This document shows positions 1 to 18,841 of a stretch of 64,000 nucleotides of DNA, one piece after another. This stretch comes from Trichoplax sp. H2 (lineage: Eukaryota; Placozoa; Uniplacotomia; Trichoplacea). A program made the translations under genes and the position numbers. Under the pieces are notes generated by a model, which did no database searches, was not told where the DNA came from, and saw only the letters and a list, made by a program, of their open reading frames with translations. The stretch lies in NCBI GenBank assembly GCA_003344405.1, contig NOWV01000260.1, forward strand, positions 17,747 to 81,746, given 5' to 3'. Numbering within the stretch: position 1 is the first letter of the stretch; the number at the start of each line of letters is the position of its first letter.

Positions 1-1109
1 CCAATAGTGACTGTTTCTCGATTATAAATTAACTGTCTATATCCAGTAGTACTTTTGTCGTCTGTTGTACGATAGATGTCTATCTTGATTATACTGTATA
101 GGGTTCTGATTCGTGGTTATGAAAATAAAGCTTTTCTTTTGCCACTAATTGCAATGATGTATCTGTCCTATTGATGGCTGTACTAGAGTCTAGAGTAACA
201 CTGAAAATGGACTGAAACTGCAATCTGTAGTCAGGTTGCTGGCCAATTTCCTTTGCGTACAGCACAGTATTTAAAAATTGAACTATCCACCTGAATTTGC
301 AGGTGCTGCAATGTCTTGGACGTCGAGATGTCTAGAAGCCCATGGCAATATAAAATCAACAGTTTGGCTAGCTAATTTGATAAAATTTAGGCAAAATAGC
401 GTTAAAGTACGATTCCAATGGCATAAACTTGATTTGTTATTGTGGTTAGTAAACCCAAAAAATATTAAATAAATTTACATAGACCTTAAGATACCGAATC
501 CCCATAAGATTTTTCATCGCTGCAAGCAGCATATACAACTCGTATTTGCTTAATTAGGTAGTAAATAGCGTGATTATCATGATTTTTATTGCCTTGCCCC
601 GATGAAGGCTAATTCTTCTAAGAGAATGGGCATTAGCTCTCAGCATTGAGTAATAACGCACTATTAAATTGTAACAATTTAAGCGGCATGCACTAGTAGT
701 AGACTATTAGATGCCGAGATCGAACACGTATTCCTCTTAACCTAATTAAAATCGTAGATTGAGCTGAAGGACGCAGAAAAATCAGTCAGGTTTAAAGAAA
801 TTGCACGCGTATACGCAAAATTGCAATAGGACAGATACATCGAAGGTCAGAGTACTTGAATGATACAGCAGAGACAAATTGATTCATTTCTATAGTTTAA
901 TATTTGACTTTGGATTAATCTAATCCAAATATATTCGAAATAAAAATTTCATCATCAACTAGTTTGAAATCAAAATAGTAGTACTACTAAACTTATTCAA
1001 CTACGCAAGATTTCTACCAACGCAAAAGTAATCAATCCATATCAGTTGATTTTACGGCTAAAATCTTTTTGGAAGATGAAACACATATCATGAATATCTA
1101 AGAATTAAA
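1..1109. other. Non-coding stretch at left edge
   Basis: AT-rich sequence downstream (3') of the first SDR gene. Only short open frames without splice context are present, for example 278-472. I see no exon, RNA gene or repeat I can support. Confidence 0.5.
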
Positions 1110-3531
<2,422 letters not shown>

Positions 3532-5066
3532 CGCTTTTTTTTCGAGCAGTACTTGTATGGTTGATTGCTTTCCAAAGATTGTCAACAGCTTCTTGATTAC
3601 AAATCGATTAGTGGTAGCAACACAGCAACTTTGATGGTTGCTTCTTTTCTAGAAGTGGATGATAGATATTTGCATATTACACTGTTATGTATGAAATATC
3701 CATATTGTTAGGTGTACGTTCAATGCATTGCCTCCAATGGAGTACAATACCTCTACCCAAAATCTCCATTGCGCTACTGTATGCTATATTTGTGGAGGAT
3801 AGTGCTTTGTATCATTTTGGACCAATTTGATTTTTTAATGACTTGCTAATTAACCATTATGCCTGTAGTTATACTGTAATTGATAATTAAGAGACTTGTA
3901 TAGTTACGATAAATTCATCTTCAAGGTAAATGGAAGCTTCTCATGATTCGGATCTTCTTGAGGTATCTAGTACATAGTCCATACTGGAGTAACTCACCAT
4001 AATAACGATAGAAATGGTGATCGCTTCGGTAAAGTCTCATCGTTTACTGTAGAATTGAGTTAAATTGTCATATCGAGTATCATCTTCATGTATATGTAGG
4101 CACTTAGAGAAGCTTTCGTTGATTTTATCCCATGCAAACCACCCTTATCATAGTACAGTAGTGTACGAGATTTGTTATAAGAGTAAAAGTAAAGTGGCCA
4201 TACTTGCATGCGGAGAAGCGGTCAGGATCAGTCCGATTGATCAAGCAGTAAAAACACGAATTGCTATACAAAGCACAAAAAGTGCCATGCTGATGGGTAA
4301 TTAGAATAAAATTCGTAGCAGTAAAATAAAAATTACTACATAGAAGTTTGAGACCAGTTGTCGTCTATGACTCAGCTTATCATAACTTTCGTTAATAATG
4401 TGCTTCCATACTTGCAAATTATACTTTTACCGCTACATTTATTATTTTAATAATTGTCTAATCAACCAATGTCAATAGTGGCTATCATACAAAGATGCTA
4501 CCTCCAAGTATCAATACAACTATCATCAATTGATCTCAAAGGACATTTATTAAATAGCTTTTATTATACCAATTAACTGGAAACGATACTATCAGAACCA
4601 AGGAATACTGTGATTTGTTATATTATTATTTAATAGGATAAGAGACTATGTCGTAATAGCACTATATTATAAAATATATGATATAAAAAGTGATCGTTGA
4701 ACTGAAGGATACAGAAAATTGTCTACGTTATAAGAAGGTTAATTGGGATGGATCTCTAGTGGAAAATAAATTCTAATGCCACAGTCGAAACTAAATTCTC
4801 CATTTCATCGATATGAATACTTTTATGTCAGATTAATCTCTTTCGATTAGTACTGATAATTTAAATTTCGCGTTAAACTTATGTCGAGACAAACAGTAAA
4901 AACGAAACTCTATTTAGGTGTTCAATGCAACGTCAAGAAATCGTTATTAGATTGCGATAATAGCCGACATTATACTATTCTACCAATATAAAATTGCAGC
5001 ACCAGTCTATTTTATCATGGCTTATTCTTGGTAAGAAATCGAAATCATTAATAGTTAAACAACCAA
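3532..5066. other. Spacer between the two SDR genes
   Basis: About 1.5 kb between the start of SDR copy 1 and the stop of SDR copy 2, so it should hold the promoter of copy 1. The 79-codon open frame at 4065-4304 begins at TTG and resembles nothing I know. No exon could be supported. Confidence 0.5.
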
Positions 5067-7663
<2,597 letters not shown>

Positions 7664-10429
7664 TCTTAAATCCGTCGATGTTATTAGTTATTGAATTTGC
7701 AATATCGCAGTGGAAAAAATGAACAGCCCTTGGAATGATCAAATAATTTTATTTGTTTTGTCATCGTTAGTTAATAGTAATTATAATGGTTCTTAATTAT
7801 CATATCAAGTAGAATTGTCATTAATATGAGTTGATGAAGTAGGATATTAGTGCCTATTGTAACATGTTTATGGAGTTTACTAATGTTTAATTATAATTTA
7901 CTTTATCAAATAATTATACAAAACACATCGTTCATAAAGGGGATAATAATTAAGATATCTGTTCATCTTGCTCCGATCAGACTGAACAAATCACAATAAT
8001 GAATACCTCAGTTTGCATCGCTTCTACCAGTAATACAGAGCCTTTATGAGTTATAGCCAAAGCTGACAGATCTGTTGGTATTATATAAATTATTGCATTT
8101 AGATGGAAATGAGAGTAACTGAATAGGAATAAAGAGCGTGTTGTACTGCAGCTTGAGAGAGTGTCAAAATTGTTTGAGTGTAGGTGCACGTATATAACGA
8201 TACAACAGAAATAAGTGAACTTTATTATTTTGGTCGTGCTTTTGCAGCGAACATCGTGAAAGTTAAGATATTGAAATCTACTGATCTTTTGTTATCTATC
8301 TCCGTTTTGTTTTGACTAGTAGCATGGTACAAATAGCGCTACAAATATCAAGCTGTCGCCTACCGACACGGAAAGTAAAAGTCAACTTAAGCCATGTACG
8401 TATAATATACCTTCATCTCGGATATCATGGCCAAAGATTATGATCTTACGTAAAGAATTACATCTATAAATGAACGGCACTGTCGATGCTAATGATGCCA
8501 ACTCGTTAGCAAACTATTGCTGGAATATCAAAATACTGTCATATTATTCTGCTTATCTTTGTCTAAAGTAATTATTTGACCTCAGTATTGTTGCAATTTA
8601 TGTGTCTCTAGCGGGTATAAGTCCTTTACTGAATGTACGTATTTGTTAACAGTAAACAACTTTCTATCCAGTAAACCTGCAACGTTTACAATCTTACATA
8701 TTTATTTACAGTCAGAGTTTAAAGTTCATTAGCTGGAAAATATTTGGCAGCCTCATAGCCTATGCTATACAGTAGGTCCTGTGTCATAGGCTATTCTGTG
8801 ACATGAACTACTGTCGTATCTTGTGGTCGGTGATAGTTTTATATATTGCACTGATGGTACACTCAAACTTGATCATTTATGGTGCTGTAAACACTGACTA
8901 GACAAAATGGTAGCAGGTATCATCTTCATTCTATGCCAAGTGGATCCCTTGCTCGTTCTACTTGGCGTACATTGCACTTTGCGTTCTTACAGTTACTTCA
9001 TACTGAGCATACTTAGTGTAAAAAAGACATACAGTAGCTTTGAATAGATCGAAGGTAAAAGAAGTAGCTACAGGTATAAATAGCAGCATCGTGGATTGTA
9101 AGATGCATTGTAAAGCGCATTCTGCCACTATCTAAGTGAAAAGCATACAGTCGTTTGAACATTCCTATTCACATTCTATTATCATCATCGTATGTTTTAC
9201 TGTACAGTATTTTGCTATAGTATTTCTTGTACGATCTTATTTATTTTCTAAGTTAAGACCTCAAACCAAATCATGGCAATTAAACTTATTACCAATTCCT
9301 TGTAATTAAGTTGTTTTTACTCCTATAGTGCAGTTTCTCAGCTGTGCAGTGCTGTGATTCAATATTAGTAATAGGTAGTTCGTATTACGTGCTTGAAAGG
9401 CCAAGAGGGATGGGATTGACTAGTTGATTAGTAAGAAATTTAGTTGTACAATGTTCAGTACAGAGCGCAGAACAAGAAATACACATACATGCCTCACTGA
9501 AAATAACGGTCCGCCATTAAAACGATTTTTATTACTATCTATTGACATAGTACGTTCATGTTATCATGATAATCTATCTTCGGAGATATCCTTCTACGGA
9601 TATATAGAAATATTTAGGGAAAATTGGGGTGGCGTTATATTAATTTCCCCTAAATACTATACAGGAATTTCAACGGAATACAACTTTCATTTTTTAAGGA
9701 AGGCAAAACATCGAAAATAATCAGATTGCAGTACAGTCTAGTACAGTCCATTTCGTCCTGGACTACAGTACTTAGTACTATGCCGTACAATACTGTACAG
9801 TACTGTACTGTACTGTTACTCAAAAGTTTTGACACACGACCGTACCGTGCAAAATCGAGCACGAATACGCGTGCGTACTGTGTGCTGCACCTCTGCCTAT
9901 CAATACTTAGTAGAAGGAAGATTTTTTTTAGACGGCATATACAGTACTGACTTTAATTAATGACGTTAGTGCAGCATCTTACACTTTGAAAAATGGCATA
10001 AAATTGGAGTAATAAATAGACTGCGAGAGTGCATTATCGTTTAAGCAACTTACCCTGAGTATTGAATAACAACATGGTACAGTGTGCAGTACTGAGCTTG
10101 GACTGTACTGTACTAAGATACTGCAGGTATACTGTGGTAGTGCACTAAGGCAGTAGTCCGTGGTATAGTATTGCGCATGATGGAGAATCGCCAGTTGTGC
10201 GCGCGCGCAAGGGATTACCATGGAAACAAACGGATTCCAAAAGGAGAAGAAAAAAGGACATCATGTAGGGTGTAAATGACTAGTCTATCTCACTAATTCT
10301 GACAGAAATCGATGACAAAACTGTTTTGTAAACGGTTGATCCAGTAATACGTACAACGGTTGATCAATTGGTCAGTAAAATTAGCACTTAGTAACAAGTA
10401 GAACTTGATCGAAATTCGGATATTTCAAA
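7664..10429. other. Intergenic region between divergent SDR copy 2 and IFT88
   Basis: About 2.8 kb that separates two divergently transcribed genes and must contain both promoters. Several frames of 60-100 codons exist (around 8.0, 9.4-9.95 and 10.0-10.2 kb). They overlap on opposite strands, follow GTAC-rich repeats and have no family resemblance, so I do not call them genes. Confidence 0.5.
9731..10125. repeat. GTAC-rich cluster (AGTAC/TGTAC palindromic motif)
   Basis: Nine GTAC tetramers lie within 83 bp (9731-9813), mostly as the overlapping palindromic units CAGTAC and CTGTAC. A second, looser group follows at about 10077-10115. The block lies 300-700 bp upstream of IFT88. It could be a low-complexity expansion or a cluster of sites for a DNA-binding protein. 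Confidence 0.6.
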
Positions 10430-13400
10430 ATGATGGGTGAAAGGATTCATTTAGTTGGCGAAGAGGATGACGATGAAGATCTTTACAGCGGTTATGATAA
10501 TGGAAACTACATCCAAAAGGTATTAATTCAACTTGAACCAAATCTTTTTTTTAATAGTATTACGGTGCTTACTAGCTGGAGTGAAAGAGATTTGGAAATC
10601 CGAAACTTATATCCTTACTAGAAGGAGCTCATGTAGTACAGTTTGTTTTGAAGATCAATTCTGTTACTGGTTACATATTTAAATGTTTTTATAATGCGTA
10701 TTTTCTCTCTTCCACAGTAGTATAATTTCATCTGCAATGATTATTATCATATCACAGAACCATCTTCCTCTAAGAAATAAGTATTTAAAAATGACATTAG
10801 CTATGATAATTTACGGTAGTACTTGTACTAGTTACAAGTATACATTAAGAAAGATATTTCATACTTTGGCTTTATTCTTAGAGTATCCAATCGGCATGAA
10901 GAAATTATATGTTATGAACTAGCACTGTATTTAGTGAAATACAGTACAAAATTGTATACGCACAATGACGATCAGATATTATACTATATTATCAAATAAT
11001 AACAGCATGATAGCCCATATAAATCACCAGCAGTCGTAGATGAATAATGTGCTATCCAATACCAATTTACTTCAAGAACAGATTATAAAGTTAGTATAAG
11101 TTAGATCATTTTAAAAACACTAAAAATATGTATGTACGCAAGACGAAGATATTATGTATTGTATTTAATTTTAAATTAATGTATCATATAATATTACTTT
11201 TAACGTAACAGATTGCTTGTTTTGAATCTTTTTTTTTAAAATAATTAATTATCCTATAGGGTCTTGAAGACGATGCAGAATTTCAGCAGGCTGTAAAGAC
11301 AAGCTATGGCCATCGCGCTGCTTCTATGACTGCTAGTAAAGGCGGCGCTAATGGCCAAGCGCGATTAGGTACCGGTGTCGCTATTGTAAGTAATTGCTTA
11401 ATCTAGAATTTATTCTAAGCAAAGATATCCAATACACAGTAATAAAGCTGTAATACATAAAATAGGTATTGTACGGATGTCTAATAATGATATTTTTATA
11501 CAGAATCAAGATCAAGCTCGTCCTATGACGGCTATTCGAGGAGCTGGATTTAACTCTACTGGAGGAAAATGTAAATTAGTTTATATTACTATACCCTGCT
11601 ACCTATGATTTAAAACTTTACTTTCGTTATGGACAATAGCGCTTACGAAACAACACTTATCATAAACAAATTTTCAAATTAATGTCTTCAAATGTTAAAA
11701 AATTTTATAGTACCAGGTGAAAGCGTAACACAAGCAAACCGTGGGCCAGCACCCCCCTTGGAATCGAAATATGACGATAAGTACGAATGATAATGGATAT
11801 GTAGAATTTTTCATTATAATTTACTTAGCTATCAATTAGTTAATTTCTAACATGATACTAATACAATTATAGTCCGGAAGAAAAAATACGACAGATGGAA
11901 AAGAAAGTAAATGAGTTGATTGAAGAAAGCGCCCTAGCTGGTGAAAGAGGAGAGCTACAATTAGTAAGATGTCTATAAACTGCTAACTGCTTGAAACAGA
12001 AATTTTTAATTAGGACAGTTTCAACTGATCCCTTTACCTGTTTATCTATGAAATAATTAAATCTTTAGGCTCTAGAAAAGGCAAAAGAAGCTGGAAGAAG
12101 AGAAAGAATGATTTGTAAACAAAGAGAACAAGCAGGACTTAGTGATCAAATAAATTTAGACTTGACCTATTCGGTTAGCAAATGATAATCTAATCTTGTA
12201 TTAACGAACTGTCCGCTTCATGGTATCGTAACATATCAAATAACTTGTAGTCGTTGACAAATTCAAATCTTAAAATTGCTCTACTAGGTATTATTTGTGT
12301 TAGCGAATCAATATCAAGCCTGTGACATGTATCAAGAAGCGCTAAATTCATTTTCGGTCATAGTCAAGAATAAAATGTTTAGTAATGCAGGTATTATTAA
12401 AGTGGTACTATAAGCGTACATTTGGTAGTTTAGTCACAGTTATCGTATTTCTTACCAAATTTTAATAAGGTAGTATTAACTTTTACTAGGACGATTACGT
12501 GTTAATATGGGCAATATCTATAGTAAGCAAGGAAAACACCAGCAGGCGATTAGAATGTATCGGATGGCATTAGACCAAGTCCCTAACGCTAATACAACGA
12601 TGAGGTCAACATTTTTGAAAACTAATTACTCAATATAACGGAAATATATTGCAGTCGTAAAGTTTTAAAAATAGTAAAATCGTAAATGAGTATCATTTAA
12701 CCTAAGGATCTGTCTTTATTTTTTATTAGAATTAAGATAATGCAAAATATAGGCTCTTCTTTCGTTCGGTTGGGGCAATATGAAGACGCGGTCACAGTTT
12801 ATGACCAAATTATGACCGAAAAGGGCGATTTTAAGACTGGATTAAATTTAATAGTATGCTATTATTCCATCAACGATCGCGATAAAATGAAAAAGACTTT
12901 CCAACGAATGCTAATGATAGATTTAGGCGTAGGTGATGATGAAAAGTTCATGTCCGTTAGCGTAAGTAATTATTGTAACTAAAGTCACTAACTACGTCAT
13001 TTGAGCTGCTTGAAAGTAATAAGAGATTACATGTCATTCTCAAATACATTAACCCACGAAATTATTAGTATTATGAGAAATAGCTTCCTTTAATTAAAAA
13101 CAGAATTAAAATTTATTAATTTTCCATTTGTTGCCATTGTAAAGTATCAGTTTTCCAACTTTCTATGCTGCTTTTTGTCTTAACTTGTTATTGTACTACA
13201 TTGATGTATATTATCTAATGATAATAATTTAATGTTAAATATCAATTTCTTACTGAATAGAAAAATCATTGAAACCGAAATAGCTTTAACATAATTTTCT
13301 GTAGATATTTATCATTAAGATAAAAGATATACAGTTAAGGTTAAAAGATATTTAAGCAGAACTTTAAATGTAAATATAGGACGATAATGACATGAATATC

Positions 13401-16400
13401 TATTATGAAGCCATTAGAAATGATACACTATGGAAAGTTGAACGTGAAAGGTGTGTTGAGAACTACTATATATATATTATTTCTTACACATTTATTGCTT
13501 AAATCATCACTTTTTTAAAGTCAAAATCTATAAAATATAGCGTAATTTAACTTCCATTTGCTTAACAGAAAATCAACAGCTGAACGTTGTATCATGTATG
13601 CTGCTAAGTTGATTGCCCCAGTTATCGAACCCACTTTTGCGGCTGGATTTGATTGGTATGGAAGATAAATGAATCGATGTACTAAGACTTTTTAATCCAT
13701 TTTAATTTCAAAAGCTAATATTGAATTGATGTCCCGCTGTCAAATAATAGGTGCATTGGTTGTGTTAAATCTTCTCCTTATGTTGAGCTAGCAAATGACC
13801 TTGAAATTACAAAAGCTGTTACTTATTTAAAGATGAAAGACTTGGCAAAGGTATAATAGGATAATACTGATAGCAATGTAAAGATGAAAAAGGATGAAAA
13901 TTTAAGGTTATATATTTAATGCCTGATTCTACTGAATAGGCCACAGAAACTTTAAAATCATTCGAGAAAAAAGACTCCACCATGGCTACGGCAGCTGCCA
14001 CCAATTTAGCCTTCTTATACATTCAGGTATACTTGATCCTATTATGTATATTCATACAGTGATCATATTTAATATTTATAAAATGATATTACAACTTCGT
14101 TGATTGATATTCAATTGTTTCGTCTATAAAAAATTAATTAGGAGGGCGAATTATCGCTTGCAGAGAAATACAGCGATTTAGCGATTACCTCTGACAGATA
14201 TAATCCAAACGGTATAAAATCTTATTCAAGATAACAATCGTATGTTGTAAAATTACGTATGGTAAATAGTACCTTCTTAGATTAGATTACTATAATTAGA
14301 CATATAAGTATTAGAAAGGTTACATATATAGCTCGTGTTGTTTAATTAAAACGCTAAGTTTAGTATAAAGTATTAACTGTTGTTTTTTACTGATGAGTGT
14401 AATGTCACAGGCGTGAATAGTTGATTTAGATAAGAGGAGATCATTAATTAGATTTCTCTAAGAGTATATGTTTTCGTATTTATCAAGCTTTCGATATCTA
14501 AGATAAGACTGATATTATCGACAACGATAACGATATGTTTATGTGTCGTCAATATTTCATATAATGAGGATCACTTTTAGAAATAAAGGTAGAGTTTTAC
14601 GATCTTAGATCTCCAGATACTAATCTGATTTGAGTCTAAATTATCACGTTGTGACAATAACATATTGAAAATTTTCCGAAATATTGATAACAAAGACAAT
14701 AACAATTAATGAAGATTTTGGTTAAGAACAGAAATTTTCTAGTACAAAGAAATAATATATCAGAACGCTAATGGGAAATTTTTACTTTTCTATCTGTAGC
14801 TATGGTAAATAAAGGCAACTGCTTATTTACGGCAAAAGAATATGAGAAAGCGCAAGAATATTACAAGGAAGCATTAAATGTGGAAGCTTCTTGTGTCGAA
14901 GCGTTATATAATTTAGGTTTAACAAAAAAAATGCTAAACTGTCCTGAAGAATCATTGGATTGTTTTCTTAAGCTTCATGGCATTATCCGTAATGATCCAA
15001 TGATATTGGTTCAAATTGCTGAACTGTGAGTTTAATGCAATTGAAACGTAAATTTTAGTAATAAAATTCTTAATTATGGTATAGCTATTAGAACTTCTAT
15101 TAAATAGTAAGAATAGTATTCTGCATATCATTACTAGCTAATTTCGAATGCAACTTAAAGTATGCTATTTCTTAAATTACAATGCTGCTGAAAAGTGACT
15201 ATCGCTTTTCACTCCAAAAATTAAATCAAGAATTATATCCATTTTACCAGCAGTAAGGTCTAAACATACGTAATAAGCTTAAATACTACAGTTTCTAGAA
15301 GAGAATCTTTCAAATTTTATGTTATTATGTGATTAAATTTGCTAGACTGATAGAGTATCTGCTTGATCGATTTCAATAATATAGCAAAAACCGGTATGGC
15401 TACACTATTTTATAATAAGTTCGGAATTTAATTTCGTAGAAACGCGTTAATGTGAATGAGTAATCTACGAGTTTGTTATACTATACTAAGGGCAAGGTAA
15501 TGTTAAGAACTTCAGTTCAATTAATCAATGACAGTCATAAAATTTTAGTAAATAATAGCAGATATTTGTAGGGCAATATCTAGTATCAACATTATTATCT
15601 ACCCTAATAACAGAAATTAATGTTATTCTGAATCATTGCCTAGAGATTTTTCTTGATAATCATACAAATATCAAAATTAGAATTCGAAATGATGCAAACA
15701 TGAAATTTATTTATCATTATATTTAATAATAGAAGCATCAGATATGAATAAATTGATTTCAAATATTAATCTTTTAAAGTTAATTAACAACAGAAATGAT
15801 TTTAAAACTTTATTTTAAAATAGATATGAGGTATTAGACGACTTTCATCAAGCTATTGATTGGTAAGATATTGAGAATACAGTCATGAGAAAATTTTTCT
15901 TTTACTCTAGTGCTTACAATATTACTTATAAAACCTATTACAGGTATACTCAAGTTTTAACATTAGCACCTACTGATGCAAGTTTGTTAGCCAAACTCGG
16001 CGCTCTGTACGACTCGCAAGGAGACAAATCTCAAGCATTTCAATATTACTTAGAGGTACTACTAGTGGGATAAATTAAACATTTTTGGGAGTATGCTGAA
16101 TATAATACGATTATTTTCTACTAGTCTTATAGATATTATCCATCAAATATTGAAACGATTTCGTGGATTGGTAGTTATTATATAGAATCACAATTTTGTG
16201 AGAAGGCAATATCCTACTTTGATAAGGCTTCTATGATACAGTAAGATATTTAATTGTTCAGTAACGTATTATTTGTTTGCTTGGAGCAGGTTTTGCAATA
16301 TCTTCTAAATTTTGTGTAAAAGTAAACGTTCTATCTTACTAATCTAGTTAAATTGATTAATTTAGGCCAAATGAAGTTAAGTGGCAACTAATGGTAGCTA

Positions 16401-17382
16401 GTTGTTATCGAATTATCGGTGAGAATGGCCAAAATATACATTATTAATAATTTTAAATCAAAAGTTTTAAAAGTTAAAGATAAACTTAATATGGTTGCCA
16501 TATTCGTTGGCGTTTTTGATTAAACTAAATTGTACTTAAATATTAAGGCTAAAATAGAAGAAAAATAAACTATATTAATATAGAATTCTGCTATATTTTC
16601 CTTAGGTAATTATAATCGAGCATTGGATAAGTACAAACAAATACATGAAAAATTCCCGGAAAACACCGATTGTAAGTAATAATAGCTAGTTTGCGATAAT
16701 ATTAAACAGGAACGGCTGCATACATATGTCACGGATTTTTAGCGATGATATTAATTGTCTATGTATTATTTAGGTCTTAAGTTCTTAGTTCGAGTATGTA
16801 CAGATCTTGGCATGAAAGAAGCTCAAGAATATGCCGGTAAATTAAAGAAAGCCGAAAAAGCAAAAGAAATTAAACAGCAACGAACTAACAGTGCTAATCG
16901 AAATGGTGTTAGCAGTCGACAATCTGGCAGTGCAGGCAGTGGTATGATAATCTACTTTCTAATTATTCTATTTCTTCCTTGCACTTGGGCTAATACATTA
17001 TCGCGACTATTTCTTCTCTATGCATTATTTGTAGAGCGTGCAGGTAGTGGCAGAAATACCAGTAGGAATTCAAGTGCTAAGATTCGCGACGAACCGGATC
17101 CAATTCATCAAGAAGAAAGTAAAGAAATTGGTAATGATAACATTAGCATTAATTAAAATTGTAATACAGAAATACATAAATCATGCAGATGGTACTATAT
17201 AACACCTTAGATAGCATAAAATAGAACATACTCAAGATGTTTGCTCTCCATACTTGCTGTTAGATACGACATATAATGATCCATTGGGTGATGCACCGGC
17301 TAGACCAAAAACCGCTGCCCGAAGGCGAAATGAAGATGAATTTGGCGATGAAGAGCTTGGAGATGATTTGCTACCTGAGTAG
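10430..17382 (+). CDS. IFT88: Intraflagellar transport protein 88 (802 aa, 23 exons)
   Basis: Core IFT-B subunit, a TPR protein needed to build cilia. Exons: 10430-10519, 11260-11385, 11504-11570, 11711-11780, 11873-11963, 12069-12173, 12288-12390, 12490-12604, 12730-12961, 13380-13450, 13569-13655, 13751-13850, 13940-14026, 14142-14211, 14800-15025, 15824-15862, 15944-16055, 16125-16240, 16366-16418, 16606-16671, 16774-16941, 17035-17130, 17264-17382. Every junction is GT-AG and phases sum to 802 codons plus stop, close to the roughly 830 of vertebrate IFT88. Marks include the acidic N-terminus with DLYSGYDN, EEKIRQMEKKVNEL, NLDLTYS, YRMALDQVP, DREKMKK-like NDRDKMKK, AKLIAPVIE, DKSQAFQYY, CTDLGMKEAQEYA and the conserved acidic tail GDEELGDDLLPE. 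Many TPR repeats fill residues of about 190-720. The gene is intact and converges on the minus-strand gene at 17.8 kb. Identity is near certain. Confidence 0.97.
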
Positions 17383-17777
17383 ATTTAAAACAATACTAAA
17401 AAATAAGCTCCTTGATTGTGTGCATATTCTTTATTCACACCAAATGTGCAATACGAAAGTAGAAATAGGTCAATATATCGAGCGAAAATATGAACAATTT
17501 GAAATGTAAATAATTGTAAGTGTTGTTAAAACTGCATGTGTTCATTCAATATGTAGCTACAGCCGAAGGCGATCATTCTTTAGAGTAGTGCTATAGATAC
17601 AAATGCAACAATTTATTTAATACAGAAATATCAGTAAAATAGACCTTGCGGAAGTTGTCTACAAACCAAAAATACCGTAGCTGTCATAATTAATAAATGT
17701 TCTACATTCAGCACGGGTAGATAATTTAAAATAAGCGTATATTCCTCTACATTCAACTTCAGCTAGCTTCCGTCCTG
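17383..17777. other. Tail-to-tail spacer
   Basis: About 395 bp between the IFT88 stop and the stop of the convergent minus-strand gene. It should hold both 3' UTRs. A competing minus-strand reading frame ending near 17650 was considered and rejected. Confidence 0.5.
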
Positions 17778-18841
17778 TTAAGCTTCCATGCTTCTTAGCA
17801 TATCTAAATATTCACTACGAAACAATGTCTGTTAAGCAAATTTCTAATTAACTAAATAAAAATTGAATTTATGAGCTTAAACACTACTATAATTAAATTT
17901 TGTGGCTAAGATTAATCTCGATTGCTGAATAGCTTTTAAAACTGGATTTCTGATTATGTCTTCGTTATATATCGGAGATTTATGAGGAACTCCTTCTCTA
18001 ATGTAGAAAGTCTTTTTTAGTTTATTGTATGATTCTATTCTAGACTAAATGTAGCATTCAATAGCAGGATACATGTCTTATTCATATACCTACTTAATTA
18101 ATGTAATTTGTCCACGAATACACTGGTACATTGGCGAAGTATGGCTTATGGTGTATCGGATTATATCAAACTGAATACGGTAAATTGGAAAGTTATAAGT
18201 GCTATTACGAATTAGCGGTTAAGCAATGTTTACTATCGTATAAATAACTTCATTTAAGGCTATATAAGGTAATGTGTGCCCATGTAAAGCATGAACAGAG
18301 ATACCAAATCTATCCAAAATTTAAGCCTTGACCAAGAATACGTCTCAATTTTAAACATGGATTTGGTAGTTAGAAATGGTCGTAAGAACGAATGTTTACA
18401 TTACATGGATATTGTAGTCTTTTCTAACCAAATATGTTGATTTTATGGAAATATATGCGTCCGCAATCATAAATTGTGATGAAACAGGCTACAGATGTCC
18501 TAAGTTTGTAAAAAAATTAGAAACTTACTACCCATAGCTTTACTCTTACTAATTACAACTGCTAAGTAGATCTAATAAAAACATAATATTAAACCATTTA
18601 ACGGTACTGGCTGATTTATATTACCTAGCATTTGCAGCTAAGATCGCTACAGTAGTATATTATCCTTGTTTCATGTGGAACGCAGCAAATACATGAGTTA
18701 CTCATCTGCATTTATAGTATACGTATAATAACTGGGAGTCTTCATTACTTACCTGCCATCAGGTATTTCAACCTCCGATTTTTATGGTGTGCCAAAATAC
18801 GTTTGAGTATCATTAATTTTACCATTGGCGTGTTCTTGATT
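17778..18841 (-). CDS. Unidentified gene, 3' exons (partial model, 5 exons)
   Basis: I do not recognise the protein. Five minus-strand exons fit together in phase: 18841-18753, 18646-18625 (a 22-nt microexon), 18309-18234, 18044-17883 and 17828-17778 with TAA. Together they encode about 114 residues of the C-terminus. Readable segments are a basic stretch (LAHHKNRRLKYLMA), then ALHGHTLPYIALNEV, then TFYIREGVPHKSPIYNED, and the end FRSEYLDMLRSMEA. All introns are GT-AG. Further exons probably lie upstream, up to the WBP4 stop at 20732; a weak candidate is 19010-18980, which would join in phase. No transmembrane segment or known motif is evident. The long exon (162 nt, no stop, coding-like composition) is the firmest; the microexon and the most upstream exon are less sure. 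Confidence 0.6.

Noticed and set aside
9424-10221. Several 70-98 codon frames on both strands
   Set aside because: They overlap each other and run through the GTAC-rich low-complexity block. No splice context or homology seen.
17640-17830. Minus-strand frame ending GIYAYFKLSTRAEC...GIFGL
   Set aside because: Protein-like at first sight, but it overlaps the phase-consistent last exon (17828-17778) and has stops immediately upstream, with no acceptor in its frame.
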